A stretch of DNA of 64,000 bases, from NCBI GenBank assembly GCA_021371855.1, contig JAJFVL010000018.1, positions 513,277 through 577,276 on the forward strand, written 5' to 3'. Below, one piece after another: positions 33,551 to 41,762 of the stretch. The position numbers were made by a program, and so were the translations under genes. The notes below the pieces were generated by a model. It was given only the letters and a program-made list of their open reading frames with translations, did not search any database and was not told the DNA's origin. Origin of the DNA: Bacteroidales bacterium. GTDB taxonomy: Bacteria; Bacteroidota; Bacteroidia; Bacteroidales; VadinHA17. The stretch's first letter is position 1. The number at the start of each line of letters is the position of its first letter.

Positions 33551-33997
33551 TCACTTTTTCAGGTTGACTCTCACGGCCCAGCCATAGGAGGTCGGAGTCG
33601 AAACGCCAATGTTTAAGACCTTACTACTCATGGCGTTGATTGATGTTGTTGATTTGATCCTGTCAATGGTGATTGTAAAATCAGGAATCTCATCAAGATC
33701 ATAATCGATGGTATCAACTATATTATCCGGAACAGTTCCACGCCAGTCAATTTGCACAAATCCCGATTTTCTCTCCTTTAACAGGCCATCGAAGACCGGT
33801 TTCCTGATATCAAGAGTACAACTTGCTTCAACAATCTGTTTTGCAACTACCCCTCCGTTATAATTGGGATTAATTTTCATAAAGGGAAGTTTTGAGACTG
33901 ACATTGACAGGTTATTCATACCAGGGAATAAAATAAACATCAGGATCAAACCTGCAAAGGCCCAGGTAATTCCGGTTATCATTTTTAGCTTTTTCAT
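33551..33997 (-). CDS. Unrecognised membrane-anchored protein of the polyferredoxin operon
   Basis: The 148 residues have one N-terminal hydrophobic segment (about 8-26, ITWAFAGLILMFILFPG) that may be an anchor or a signal peptide, then a soluble beta-rich domain of about 120 residues with a lone cysteine (EASCTLDIRKP). I do not recognise the family. It lies 11 bp downstream of the polyferredoxin gene and is probably the last gene of that three-gene operon, so an envelope-side partner of the electron-transfer proteins is a reasonable inference, not a fact. Confidence 0.7.
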   Translation of the reverse strand: MKKLKMITGITWAFAGLILMFILFPGMNNLSMSVSKLPFMKINPNYNGGVVAKQIVEASCTLDIRKPVFDGLLKERKSGFVQIDWRGTVPDNIVDTIDYDLDEIPDFTITIDRIKSTTSINAMSSKVLNIGVSTPTSYGWAVRVNLKK

Positions 33998-34008
33998 TTT
34001 GCTAAATA

Positions 34009-35160
34009 TTAGAACAAAAGTTTGAATATACTTTGTACTGCATTAATTATTGATCCGGCAGAAAACACAGAAATAAAAAGGAATGATACAAAAAGAAAAA
34101 GATTCCTTGAAAAATTCTTCATAGTCCCGGCCGGAACTCCCTTTATTCCGAAATGAATTGCATTTTTTGAACAGACATCTACGCACTTCCCGCATTTACT
34201 GCAAAACACTGACGCTTTACCGTTCTTCACATCCTCCTTTGTGAGGGCAAACAAAGGGCATACCTGGACACATTTAAAACATTCACTGCAAGCCTTTTTA
34301 TCAATCTTTACAACAAACGGAGTGATTTTATTTGATAAGGAGTTAACGGCTCCCATCGGACACAGAAAACTGCATTGTGTTCTTTTCTTTGTCAAAACCG
34401 GAAGTACAACTACCAGACTAAGAAATAATGAGATAAACACAACAGCTTTGGCAACCGATTCAACTGATGAGATCTGCTCAAATTCCGTCACAGCTTTAAA
34501 AGGACAGATCCAGTCACAATATGTTGGTCCCAGGGTCATTGCAGCAGTCAGGGCAACCATAAACAGGACAGCAAATGGCATCCATCTCCATGATTCACTG
34601 ATCTTTTTAATGACTGACTTTTTCCTGAATCTTGAAAAACCGTCATCCCAGCCACCATAGAAGCATCCCCAGGCGCAGAAGCCGCGTCCAAGCACCAGTG
34701 TTGCCACTAACCAGAGTATAATCATCGACGAGATATCAGCAAAACCGCCTATAACCGAACCGGGAAAAATAATTGATTTTGTGAATGCAGCCGGAATGAT
34801 CATCATGGGAATTACCAGATGGCAGAATGGAATTTTGCATTCAAGAAGGTCAGCCTGCGAAAATGACATTGAATGTCTCATTTCCATCATATTCTTTATC
34901 AGTGTAAAAGAAAGAGACAAAGCAAAAATAATAAACAGGATTACTCTGAACTTATCTGTTTTCCCGGTATAATGCATCATGAAATACAAGATATTCATGA
35001 ACAGGAAAGTAACTACAATTGCCAGTGCGGCCGGAAGATTGGAAAAATCCACCTTTCCTCCCGATATGAAAATAAATGTTATCAGGAACATAGGCAAAGT
35101 GTAAAGAAGAGATTTTCCGAATGATTTCTCCATCGATGTGCTGACTAAATTATTATTCAT
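34009..35160 (-). CDS. NapH/CcoG-like membrane polyferredoxin
   Basis: The 383 residues contain about six transmembrane helices. Cytoplasm-facing cysteine pairs RGFCAWGCF, YCDWICP and CSFLCPMG are of the NapH/NosR kind. Two ferredoxin-type clusters follow: CSECFKCVQVCP and CSKCGKCVDVC (about 290-340). Such proteins pass electrons between a membrane quinone pool or soluble ferredoxin and periplasmic partners. It overlaps the TauE/DsbD-like gene by 8 bp and precedes the unknown 148-residue gene. No nitrate, nitrous oxide or oxidase genes are nearby, so the final acceptor is unknown. Confidence 0.88.
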   Translation of the reverse strand: MNNNLVSTSMEKSFGKSLLYTLPMFLITFIFISGGKVDFSNLPAALAIVVTFLFMNILYFMMHYTGKTDKFRVILFIIFALSLSFTLIKNMMEMRHSMSFSQADLLECKIPFCHLVIPMMIIPAAFTKSIIFPGSVIGGFADISSMIILWLVATLVLGRGFCAWGCFYGGWDDGFSRFRKKSVIKKISESWRWMPFAVLFMVALTAAMTLGPTYCDWICPFKAVTEFEQISSVESVAKAVVFISLFLSLVVVLPVLTKKRTQCSFLCPMGAVNSLSNKITPFVVKIDKKACSECFKCVQVCPLFALTKEDVKNGKASVFCSKCGKCVDVCSKNAIHFGIKGVPAGTMKNFSRNLFLFVSFLFISVFSAGSIINAVQSIFKLLF

Positions 35161-35776
35161 TAATTAACCCTCCTATTAAACTTGTTATACCTTTTATAAT
35201 AAATATGATACCGGCAAGTCCGGTAGCAAGGATCCCTATCGTCTGCAGAACTTTTTTCTTCCGTATTTTACCGGCAAGCGGCAAAGGTAAAAACCATAGA
35301 GACGACCCGATAAAAAAAGCCAGGAAAGCTTTATAGCTCTGAACAAGTGTGGATTCTGATGCTCCTTTGGTAAGAATTATGAAAAGGGCCGGACAAAAGC
35401 CGATACTGTTTACTACTCCAAGAAGAATTGGGATAAGCCGCCGGTTATCGATTGTTGTGACAAATCCGGACGGACACTGCAGTTGTCTTTTTCGGCTTAT
35501 GCTGTACCAGATCAGCATAACAGCAAAAACAATATATAGTATCCCGGGGACAATGCTTTTAACAACCGGATTCATGAATAATACCTGCCCGAAATACCAC
35601 GAAGCTGTGGCCAGAAGGAAATAAACCGTCAGCCTGGTCAGAAAGAATATTGAAAGGTCAGCTGTGATTCTCCATACGTCGGCTGAACCGGCAAGCAGGT
35701 AGGGGAACATCACCATCCCGCAGGTCAGAAGACAGGCTGAGCCGGTACTTAGTCCAAGGATAAATGAATCGACCAT
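35153..35776 (-). CDS. DsbD/CcdA-like (TauE/SafE, UreH) membrane protein
   Basis: From ATG 35776 (MVDSFILGLSTG) the protein has 207 residues; a frame from TTG 35797 adds seven residues that look non-native. It has six hydrophobic segments in two inverted halves. The first half carries CLLTC (C15 and C19) and the second GFCPALF, in the places where CcdA/DsbD proteins hold their thiol-relay cysteines. The family is usually named sulfite exporter TauE/SafE or cytochrome c biogenesis transmembrane region. Paired with the polyferredoxin, it may pass reducing power across the membrane. Confidence 0.78.
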   Translation of the reverse strand: MVDSFILGLSTGSACLLTCGMVMFPYLLAGSADVWRITADLSIFFLTRLTVYFLLATASWYFGQVLFMNPVVKSIVPGILYIVFAVMLIWYSISRKRQLQCPSGFVTTIDNRRLIPILLGVVNSIGFCPALFIILTKGASESTLVQSYKAFLAFFIGSSLWFLPLPLAGKIRKKKVLQTIGILATGLAGIIFIIKGITSLIGGLINE

Positions 35777-36312
35777 AAACAGAATGTCTAAGAACAAATC
35801 TATTCAATATTTATAATATATTGAAATATAATTAAAACCCTGGAAAGATATCGCCACTACGTGGCTCTGTTGTTGTATGATCATCTCGTTCTACAAAGAT
35901 TTCGCCGCTATGCGGCTGAGGGAAATGATGTCGCCGCTACGTGGCTCTGTTATTTCATTATAATCTCGTTACATAAATATTTTAAATCACTAGTGTCCGA
36001 CTAAAAATATGAGATTCTTCGCTTCGCTCAGAATGACAATTACTTAGAAGGTTGTGAGGAGAAGGAGGTGGTTGGCGGCGGGTGCCGCCAACCACCTCCT
36101 TCTTAAAAACACAATTACCTGTCATTCTGAGCGAAACGAAGTGAAGCGAAGAATCTCATGTTAATTTCCCGAATTATCCGTTTAGTAGTAATTTTAAATA
36201 ATTAATCCCAGCCGCGTAGCGGCGACATCTTTGTAGAAACGATATGCAATTGTTAATATAAGCCGCGTAGCGGTGATATCTTTTTAGATTCGGATTAAGG
36301 ATCTTCTTAATG
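35777..36312. other. 536-bp gene-free region holding a nested inverted-repeat block
   Basis: There is no coding region. The gap lies between the 3' end of the FAD dehydrogenase gene and the start of the DsbD-like gene, both on the minus strand. It contains the repeat structure at 35849-36278 (listed separately) and a CACTAGTGTC sequence at 35988-35997 that equals the tip of the IS at 61159. Confidence 0.85.
35849..36278. mobile_element. Nested inverted-repeat block, candidate miniature non-autonomous element
   Basis: Outer arms at 35849-35917 and 36210-36278 are each 69 bp and inverted to each other; both begin TATCRCC and end with a GCCGC/GCGGC palindrome after CTACAAAGAT, while their middles differ. 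A third, direct partial copy lies at 35929-35980. Inside, arms at 36009-36038 and 36119-36159 are inverted copies of a GAGATTCTTCGC...CAGAATGAC sequence, the right one 10 bp longer. At the centre 36061-36079 pairs perfectly over 19 bp with 36084-36102 around GGGT. No open frame is present. This is either a MITE-like element or stacked repeats. Confidence 0.65.
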
Positions 36313-37872
36313 CTAAGGGGTTATCTCTCTGGCAATAGCCTCAGCTGCTCTCGTCCCATCGACAGCAGATGATACAATGCCACCGGCATATCCCGATCCT
36401 TCACCACATGGATATAATCCTCTGACCCTTACATGATCAAGCCTTTCAGGATCTCTCGGGATCCTTACCGGAGATGATGTTCTCGACTCCACACCCAGTA
36501 CAACGGCTTCATTGGTAAGGTAACCGTTCATCATCTGTCCGAACAATCTCAATCCGTCCCTGAGCCGCCTGCCAATTGCTTTGGGCAGCCAGCTGTGAAG
36601 AGGAGATTGTGTTACTCCGGGGAAATATGATACTTTCGGCAGGGAAGCTGATGCCGTTCCTGCTACAAAATCTGCAAGACGCTGTGCCGGAGCTCTCTGT
36701 GTATGCCCGCCGTTCTTCCACGCTTCATGTTCAAGCTCTTTCTGAAATTCCAGTCCGGCCATTTCACCGGTGTTGCTGTATTTTATAAAATCTTCAGGTC
36801 TTATCTCAACCACTATCCCGGAGTTGGCATAAGGAGAATTTCTTCCCGACGGGGACATCCCGTTTACAACCACCTCTTCCTGTGATGTGGCTGCAGGCAC
36901 TATAAACCCACCCGGACACATACAAAATGAATAGACTCCCCTCCCGTCAACCTGTTTGACCAGATTATAAGCTGCAGCAGGCAAAAATTCTCCTCTTGAA
37001 TTGCCATGATACTGGATCTTATCGATCAGCTCCTGGGGATGCTCAACCCTTACTCCCATCGCAAATGGTTTCATCTCCAATTCCACACCACGTTTATGGC
37101 AGATATCATAAACATCCCGCGCCGAATGTCCTGTAGCAAGAATAACATATGGCGAAAGGAATGTTTCGTTATCCGACGTCACAACTCCTTTTACCGCGCC
37201 GCCTTCAATGATAAGATCCGTAACTTTCTTTCCGAGGAGGAACAGACCTCCTGCATCAAGAATCGATTTCCGGACATTGGAGATTATAGCCGGAAGCTTA
37301 TCTGTTCCAAGATGAGGATGAGCTTCATACAAAATATTTTCATTGGCGCCATGAAGACAAAACAACTCAAGAACCCTTGTATTATCACCTCTTTTCTTTG
37401 ACCTTGTATAGAGCTTACCGTCGGAAAATGTACCTGCACCACCTTCTCCGAAACAATAATTACTGTCAGGATCAATAACCTGCTCACGGCTGATCCTGGC
37501 AATATCTTTTTTACGTGATAATATATCGCGGCCCCTTTCAATTATTATTGGACGTATACCCAGCTCAATCAGCCGGAGGGCGGCGAAGAGACCTGCCGGT
37601 CCTGCCCCGACAATGATGACTTCACGCTTCAGTGATACATCAACCGGTTTAAAGGGAACAATTTCCTTAACTTCGGAATCCCCGCCTGAAAAAATTTCAA
37701 CAGTCAGGTTAACACGGATATTTTTCTTTCGTGCATCAACAGAGCGTTTAATAACCCTTAAAAGAGAAATATCCTGTGGATTGATCCCCGCGAGTGATGC
37801 AGCAATCTTCCTGACCGCATTATCATCTGATGCAGCTTCGGGATTAAGATTTATCTGAACCTGCTTAACCAT
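36313..37872 (-). CDS. FAD-dependent dehydrogenase (COG2509 type)
   Basis: The 519 residues have an N-terminal small domain (1-80), then an FAD-binding Rossmann motif IIVGAGPAGLFAALRL (about 85-100) and an ERGRDI segment, a long insertion typical of this family (FGEGGAGTFSDGKLYTR, CMCPGGFIVPAA) and the C-terminal FAD motif YPCGEGSGYAGGIVSSAVDG. Members are uncharacterised oxidoreductases related to HI0933 and thiazole-synthesis flavoproteins. It sits 2 bp downstream of the porT-like gene, so both are likely co-transcribed. Confidence 0.87.
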   Translation of the reverse strand: MVKQVQINLNPEAASDDNAVRKIAASLAGINPQDISLLRVIKRSVDARKKNIRVNLTVEIFSGGDSEVKEIVPFKPVDVSLKREVIIVGAGPAGLFAALRLIELGIRPIIIERGRDILSRKKDIARISREQVIDPDSNYCFGEGGAGTFSDGKLYTRSKKRGDNTRVLELFCLHGANENILYEAHPHLGTDKLPAIISNVRKSILDAGGLFLLGKKVTDLIIEGGAVKGVVTSDNETFLSPYVILATGHSARDVYDICHKRGVELEMKPFAMGVRVEHPQELIDKIQYHGNSRGEFLPAAAYNLVKQVDGRGVYSFCMCPGGFIVPAATSQEEVVVNGMSPSGRNSPYANSGIVVEIRPEDFIKYSNTGEMAGLEFQKELEHEAWKNGGHTQRAPAQRLADFVAGTASASLPKVSYFPGVTQSPLHSWLPKAIGRRLRDGLRLFGQMMNGYLTNEAVVLGVESRTSSPVRIPRDPERLDHVRVRGLYPCGEGSGYAGGIVSSAVDGTRAAEAIAREITP

Positions 37873-37874
37873 AG

Positions 37875-38591
37875 CTATTCAAAATGAAATGCAAGTATCC
37901 ATATCTGCGACTTCATCTTTTCTATGGAATTCATAAACTCCGGCTGCTTTGAATTTCCATCACGCACAATGACATCGCGCAAACCGGTAGACATTTTTAA
38001 TTCAACGGACAATTTGAAATATGTAAGGTAAAAATCGAGTCCGGCCCCCATTTCATAATAAAGATCCGGCCGCTTAAGTCTGATATAGACCGGTCTTTCT
38101 TCATCATACTCTTTCTTCCCGGCCAGATCGTAACGGTAATTCAGGCCTCCAATAATATATGGCCGCACGTTGTTCAGCCTGTCACCTTTATATTTAAGCA
38201 GCAGCGGAAACTCGAGAAACGAGGATTCAATTCTTTGCTGATCATTATACAGGACCGCATTCTTGTAATAACGGATTACTCTCTGACCGAAAGAAACACC
38301 GGGGAGAAATCTTATATCGAAATATTTAGCCGGCCTGAAATTGGTGACTATCTGAATATTGATACCCGGGTTCAGAATACTTACCTCGGGGTAAAGCGAA
38401 GTCGAATCGAGGTAAGCCTGTGAAGGAGTGATGTTGAAATCCATTGTATTAAACCCCAGGCTGAATCCGAAGTGCAGTGGTTTCTCATCATACCATGACT
38501 CATTCTTTGGTTTTTGCCTCTGCCCGTACAGACTGAGATTGATCAGCAAAAAAAAGAGGGATAAAACAATATAGACAAATCTTCTTTTCAA
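37875..38591 (-). CDS. porT: PorT-like outer-membrane beta-barrel protein
   Basis: The 238 residues start with a signal peptide (KRRFVYIVLSLFFLLINLSLYGQ) and continue as an eight-strand-type barrel with alternating aromatic strands, ending in the C-terminal pattern IWILAFHFE. In Bacteroidota this gene next to ubiE encodes PorT, an outer-membrane component needed for type IX secretion. The start is TTG 38591; no ATG lies near the signal peptide. Other por/gld genes are absent from the window, so a working type IX system cannot be confirmed. Confidence 0.75.
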   Translation of the reverse strand: MKRRFVYIVLSLFFLLINLSLYGQRQKPKNESWYDEKPLHFGFSLGFNTMDFNITPSQAYLDSTSLYPEVSILNPGINIQIVTNFRPAKYFDIRFLPGVSFGQRVIRYYKNAVLYNDQQRIESSFLEFPLLLKYKGDRLNNVRPYIIGGLNYRYDLAGKKEYDEERPVYIRLKRPDLYYEMGAGLDFYLTYFKLSVELKMSTGLRDVIVRDGNSKQPEFMNSIEKMKSQIWILAFHFE

Positions 38592-38648
38592 CCTTCTGCG
38601 GAATTATCAATTTAGCTTTACAAGATAATAAACTGCTTTGAATTACAA

Positions 38649-39386
38649 TTATTGCGTTGCTGATTTTATACCTGTATAAATACTTGCCACCCCTCCGGTC
38701 AGTTTTATCTGCCTGGTACCGGAGAAACCGGCAAGCCTGAGCAGATCAAGGAACTTATCATCGTCGGGGAATCTCATGACCGAATCGGGCAGATAGCTGT
38801 ATGCTGCCCTATCTTTTGAAAACAGCTTCCCGAAAAACGGAAGGATATTCATAAAGTAGAAGTGGTAGATCTGTTTGAAAGGAAACACAGATGGTTTTGA
38901 GAATTCAAGCACCATTATCATTCCTTCGTTGCGGATCACCCGCTGCATCTCGGAAAGACCTTTCAGAGGATCAGCGAAATTTCTTACGCCGAATGCCACC
39001 ATGGCAACATCAAAGACATTATCGCCAAAAGGGATTTTTTCTGAATCGGCCTGTATCAGCCTGATCTTCCCGGAAAAACCTTTTTTCTCAATCTTCTCTT
39101 TGCCGATCATCAGCATCTTTTGCGAAATATCAATTCCTGTAATACCGGAAGGTCTGAGCTTCATCGCGGCAATAGCCAGATCGCCTGTGCCTGTTGCAAC
39201 ATCAAGAATATCAGGATTTTTATATGAACGGGAAATTATTCTTACTGCTCTTCTCCGCCAGAGGCGGTCAATGCCAAATGACAAAAAATGATTAAGAAAA
39301 TCATATCTCCAGGCTATAGAATCAAACATCGATTCAACAGCGGCTTTTTTGTCTTCAACTAAATTTTGCGGATGATTTTCCATCAT
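38649..39386 (-). CDS. ubiE: Demethylmenaquinone/ubiquinone methyltransferase
   Basis: This 245-residue SAM-dependent methyltransferase has the UbiE signatures: FDSIAWRYDFLNHFLSFGID near the N-terminus, motif I LDVATGTGDLAIAA and motif VAFGVRNFADPLKGLSEM, then the family segment YHFYFMNILPFFGKLFSKD. It C-methylates demethylmenaquinone in menaquinone synthesis; an anaerobic Bacteroidota member would use menaquinone only. It lies 57 bp upstream of porT. Confidence 0.93.
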   Translation of the reverse strand: MMENHPQNLVEDKKAAVESMFDSIAWRYDFLNHFLSFGIDRLWRRRAVRIISRSYKNPDILDVATGTGDLAIAAMKLRPSGITGIDISQKMLMIGKEKIEKKGFSGKIRLIQADSEKIPFGDNVFDVAMVAFGVRNFADPLKGLSEMQRVIRNEGMIMVLEFSKPSVFPFKQIYHFYFMNILPFFGKLFSKDRAAYSYLPDSVMRFPDDDKFLDLLRLAGFSGTRQIKLTGGVASIYTGIKSATQ

Positions 39387-39452
39387 AATTAAAATGCGAA
39401 GATAAAATTATTAGGGAAGATTGCAAACGGAAGAAGGGGATAAGAGGAGAAA

Positions 39453-39527
39453 GGGAGACCGTAGACCGGAGAGCGGAAAGTGGAGAGCAGAAAGCGGAGA
39501 GCAAAGGGCACAGGACGAAGAGCGGAG
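39453..39527. repeat. Heptamer repeat between ubiE and the SDR gene
   Basis: Ten in-phase 7-bp units (GGGAGAC, CGTAGAC, CGGAGAG, CGGAAAG, TGGAGAG, CAGAAAG, CGGAGAG, CAAAGGG, CACAGGA, CGAAGAG) fill the spacer between divergent genes. The sequence drifts while the phase holds. Confidence 0.9.
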
Positions 39528-39598
39528 CTGCTCTGTGTAACCCGGTGGGAAAAAATAAAATTAATTCCTATTTTTACACAACAGTAATAACAGATAAA

Positions 39599-40357
39599 AT
39601 GAACAGGACAATAATGATAACCGGCGCGACAGCTGGTCTTGGAAAAGCCACAGCAGTGCGGTTTGCCAAAAACGGGTACAACATTATAATAACCGGGAGA
39701 AGGAAAGAGAGACTCGATGAACTGGAAAAAGAACTTCTCTCTTATGGAGAGATCAAAGTCCTTTCTCTGAATTTCGATGTCAGGAAAAGGGAGGATGTTG
39801 CATCAATAACAGGGAATCTTCCGGAAGAATGGAAAGCTATCGACATACTTGTCAATAATGCCGGACTGGCAGCCGGTCTCGATCATATCGATGCCGGGAA
39901 CATTGATGACTGGGAAAGGATGATAGATACAAACATAAAAGGGCTGCTTTATGTTACAAGAGCAATAGCCCCGCTGATGGTAGCCAGCGGAAAGGGACAC
40001 ATTATTAATATAGCTTCAGTGGCAGGTAAAGATGCTTATGAAAACGGCAATGTCTATTGTGCAACAAAGTCGGCAGTTGATTCTCTTTCGCGATCAATGA
40101 GGATCGACCTGCTGAAGAACAACATAAAAGTGACAAATATTGCCCCGGGAATGGTGGAGACAGAATTCTCACTCGTCCGGTTTAACGGCGACAACGAAAG
40201 AGCCAGAAATGTGTATAAGGGGATAGACGCTCTTACGGCTGATGATATCGCGGATGCAATTTATTATTGCGCCACCCTGCCTGCCCATGTATGCATAAAC
40301 GATCTTGTGATCACACCGACACAGCAGGCTAACGCCGGGATCAGCTACAGACGATAA
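39599..40357 (+). CDS. Short-chain dehydrogenase, YdfG type
   Basis: From ATG 39599 the protein has 252 residues; a frame to 39545 adds 18 unlikely residues that begin inside the spacer. Features are TGATAGLG (8-15), LVNNAGLAAG, the catalytic Ser in IASVAG and YCATKSA. The sequence resembles the NADP-dependent 3-hydroxy acid (serine/allo-threonine) dehydrogenases. It is single-gene and convergent with the WecA-like gene. Confidence 0.88.
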   Translation: MNRTIMITGATAGLGKATAVRFAKNGYNIIITGRRKERLDELEKELLSYGEIKVLSLNFDVRKREDVASITGNLPEEWKAIDILVNNAGLAAGLDHIDAGNIDDWERMIDTNIKGLLYVTRAIAPLMVASGKGHIINIASVAGKDAYENGNVYCATKSAVDSLSRSMRIDLLKNNIKVTNIAPGMVETEFSLVRFNGDNERARNVYKGIDALTADDIADAIYYCATLPAHVCINDLVITPTQQANAGISYRR

Positions 40358-40400
40358 CGACGAAGATATCAGGTTATAAGTGAGAAAGAGCTTATAATCC

Positions 40401-41543
40401 CTACATCGCCTTATGAATAAAGGGCAGCCTTTTGATTACGTTCATATCTTCGCTGCTGACAATAATATGTTTCCTCAGAGAGTTTCTGTACATAAGAGCA
40501 TATACAAGACAAGTCAGGGCACTGCAGACCAGGAGAAGCACAAGTGACAGCCACAGGATACCTATACCGTCGAGGGTAAATGACATGGCTATAATACATG
40601 TATGAGCAAGCGTAATCCAGAATGTTGACTGGCGGTGAGAAAACCCAGCCCGCAGCATCATGTGATGTATGTGCCTGTCGTCGGCAACAAAAGGGCTGTT
40701 GCCGTGCATGACACGGACAGTGAATACCCGCAGAGTATCGAAAAGCGGAACGATGAGTATACCTATTGAAACTGCCGGGGCAGAATGAAGATGAGGGAAG
40801 GTATTTATGGCAACATTTATTTCGTTGAAACGTATTGTCATTACCGAAAGGATGAATCCGATAACGAGCGAACCGGTATCGCCCATGAATATCTTGTATT
40901 TCCCTTTTGATATGTTAAAACAGAGAAACACGACCAGGGCACCGGAAAGTGCAGCTGCCATGACGGTGTAACCTATATCGCCCGACATCCAGAACCATAC
41001 ACCAAAAGTGACTGTGGAGATAATACCTATTGATGCCGCCAGACCATCGATACCATCGATGAGATTCATCGAGTTAATGATGACAATCATGAGGAAGATG
41101 GTTACGGCACACGTGATCCATAAAGGTATTTCATTGATACCCAGGAATCCATGAAAACTGGTAAAGCGGATATCTGTGAAAAAGATTAATATTAACGCAA
41201 CACACGCCTCTGCTGCAATCTTTTTCCGTGGTTTGACGCTGGTAAGGTCGTCATTGAGACCTATAAAGAACAGTATTATGAGTGCAGCCATAAAATAAGC
41301 TGCACCTTTCACCGTTCCGTTTAAGTTCAGAAGGAAACCCAGACCGAAACCTCCAAATATTCCTATTCCTCCCAGTGTGGGAACTTCCCTGTTATGGACT
41401 TTCCTCGGCCCCGGATGGTCGGTAAGATGACGACGTGCATCTATCTTAATAACACGGGGTATATAATACCACGCGACAAAAGCTGAAATTGCAAATGCCA
41501 TCACGATATTTGTCACTCCGGCAGTAACTGATTGTTGTAACAT
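40401..41543 (-). CDS. WecA/MraY-like undecaprenyl-phosphate sugar-1-phosphate transferase
   Basis: From ATG 41543 (MLQQSVTAGVTNIV) the protein has 380 residues; an upstream frame to 41609 adds 22 residues that run into a dispersed repeat. About ten transmembrane helices carry the family loops: GLNDDLTSVKPRKK, NLIDGIDGLAAS, MGDTGSLVIGF and the HIHH motif in ADDRHIHHMM, which marks WecA-type rather than MraY enzymes. It links a UDP-HexNAc phosphate to undecaprenyl phosphate to start O-antigen or capsule units. It could prime the polysaccharide locus 5 kb away. Confidence 0.88.
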   Translation of the reverse strand: MLQQSVTAGVTNIVMAFAISAFVAWYYIPRVIKIDARRHLTDHPGPRKVHNREVPTLGGIGIFGGFGLGFLLNLNGTVKGAAYFMAALIILFFIGLNDDLTSVKPRKKIAAEACVALILIFFTDIRFTSFHGFLGINEIPLWITCAVTIFLMIVIINSMNLIDGIDGLAASIGIISTVTFGVWFWMSGDIGYTVMAAALSGALVVFLCFNISKGKYKIFMGDTGSLVIGFILSVMTIRFNEINVAINTFPHLHSAPAVSIGILIVPLFDTLRVFTVRVMHGNSPFVADDRHIHHMMLRAGFSHRQSTFWITLAHTCIIAMSFTLDGIGILWLSLVLLLVCSALTCLVYALMYRNSLRKHIIVSSEDMNVIKRLPFIHKAM

Positions 41544-41604
41544 GTTAAAGTATTTTAAATAATTCTTCTGATTGATGAGGCAGAATAGAAGTGTTTCCGA
41601 AAAA

Positions 41605-41631
41605 GGCACGGATTATAAATCCGCGCCGGCG
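41605..41631 (+). repeat. Palindromic repeat, copy 1
   Basis: GGCACGGATT and AATCCGCGCC flank a short centre, followed by a GGCG tail. This is the first of seven same-orientation copies to 46226. It differs by a T in the centre and G for A in the tail. Confidence 0.85.
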
Positions 41632-41655
41632 AGAGTTAAACGTAGTTTCTGGCGG

Positions 41656-41682
41656 GGCACGGATTGCAAATCCGCGCCAGCG
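41656..41682 (+). repeat. Palindromic repeat, copy 2
   Basis: Same 27-bp sequence as copy 1 with centre GC and tail AGCG, 24 bp downstream of it, in the spacer upstream of the WecA-like gene. A GTTTTTTTTACC run follows. Confidence 0.88.
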
Positions 41683-41762
41683 TTTTTTTTACCAACGTTT
41701 TTTTACCATCAAACACCATTGTAATCATTCATCCCACGCTTGTCTTTTTCACTTTTATCTTC

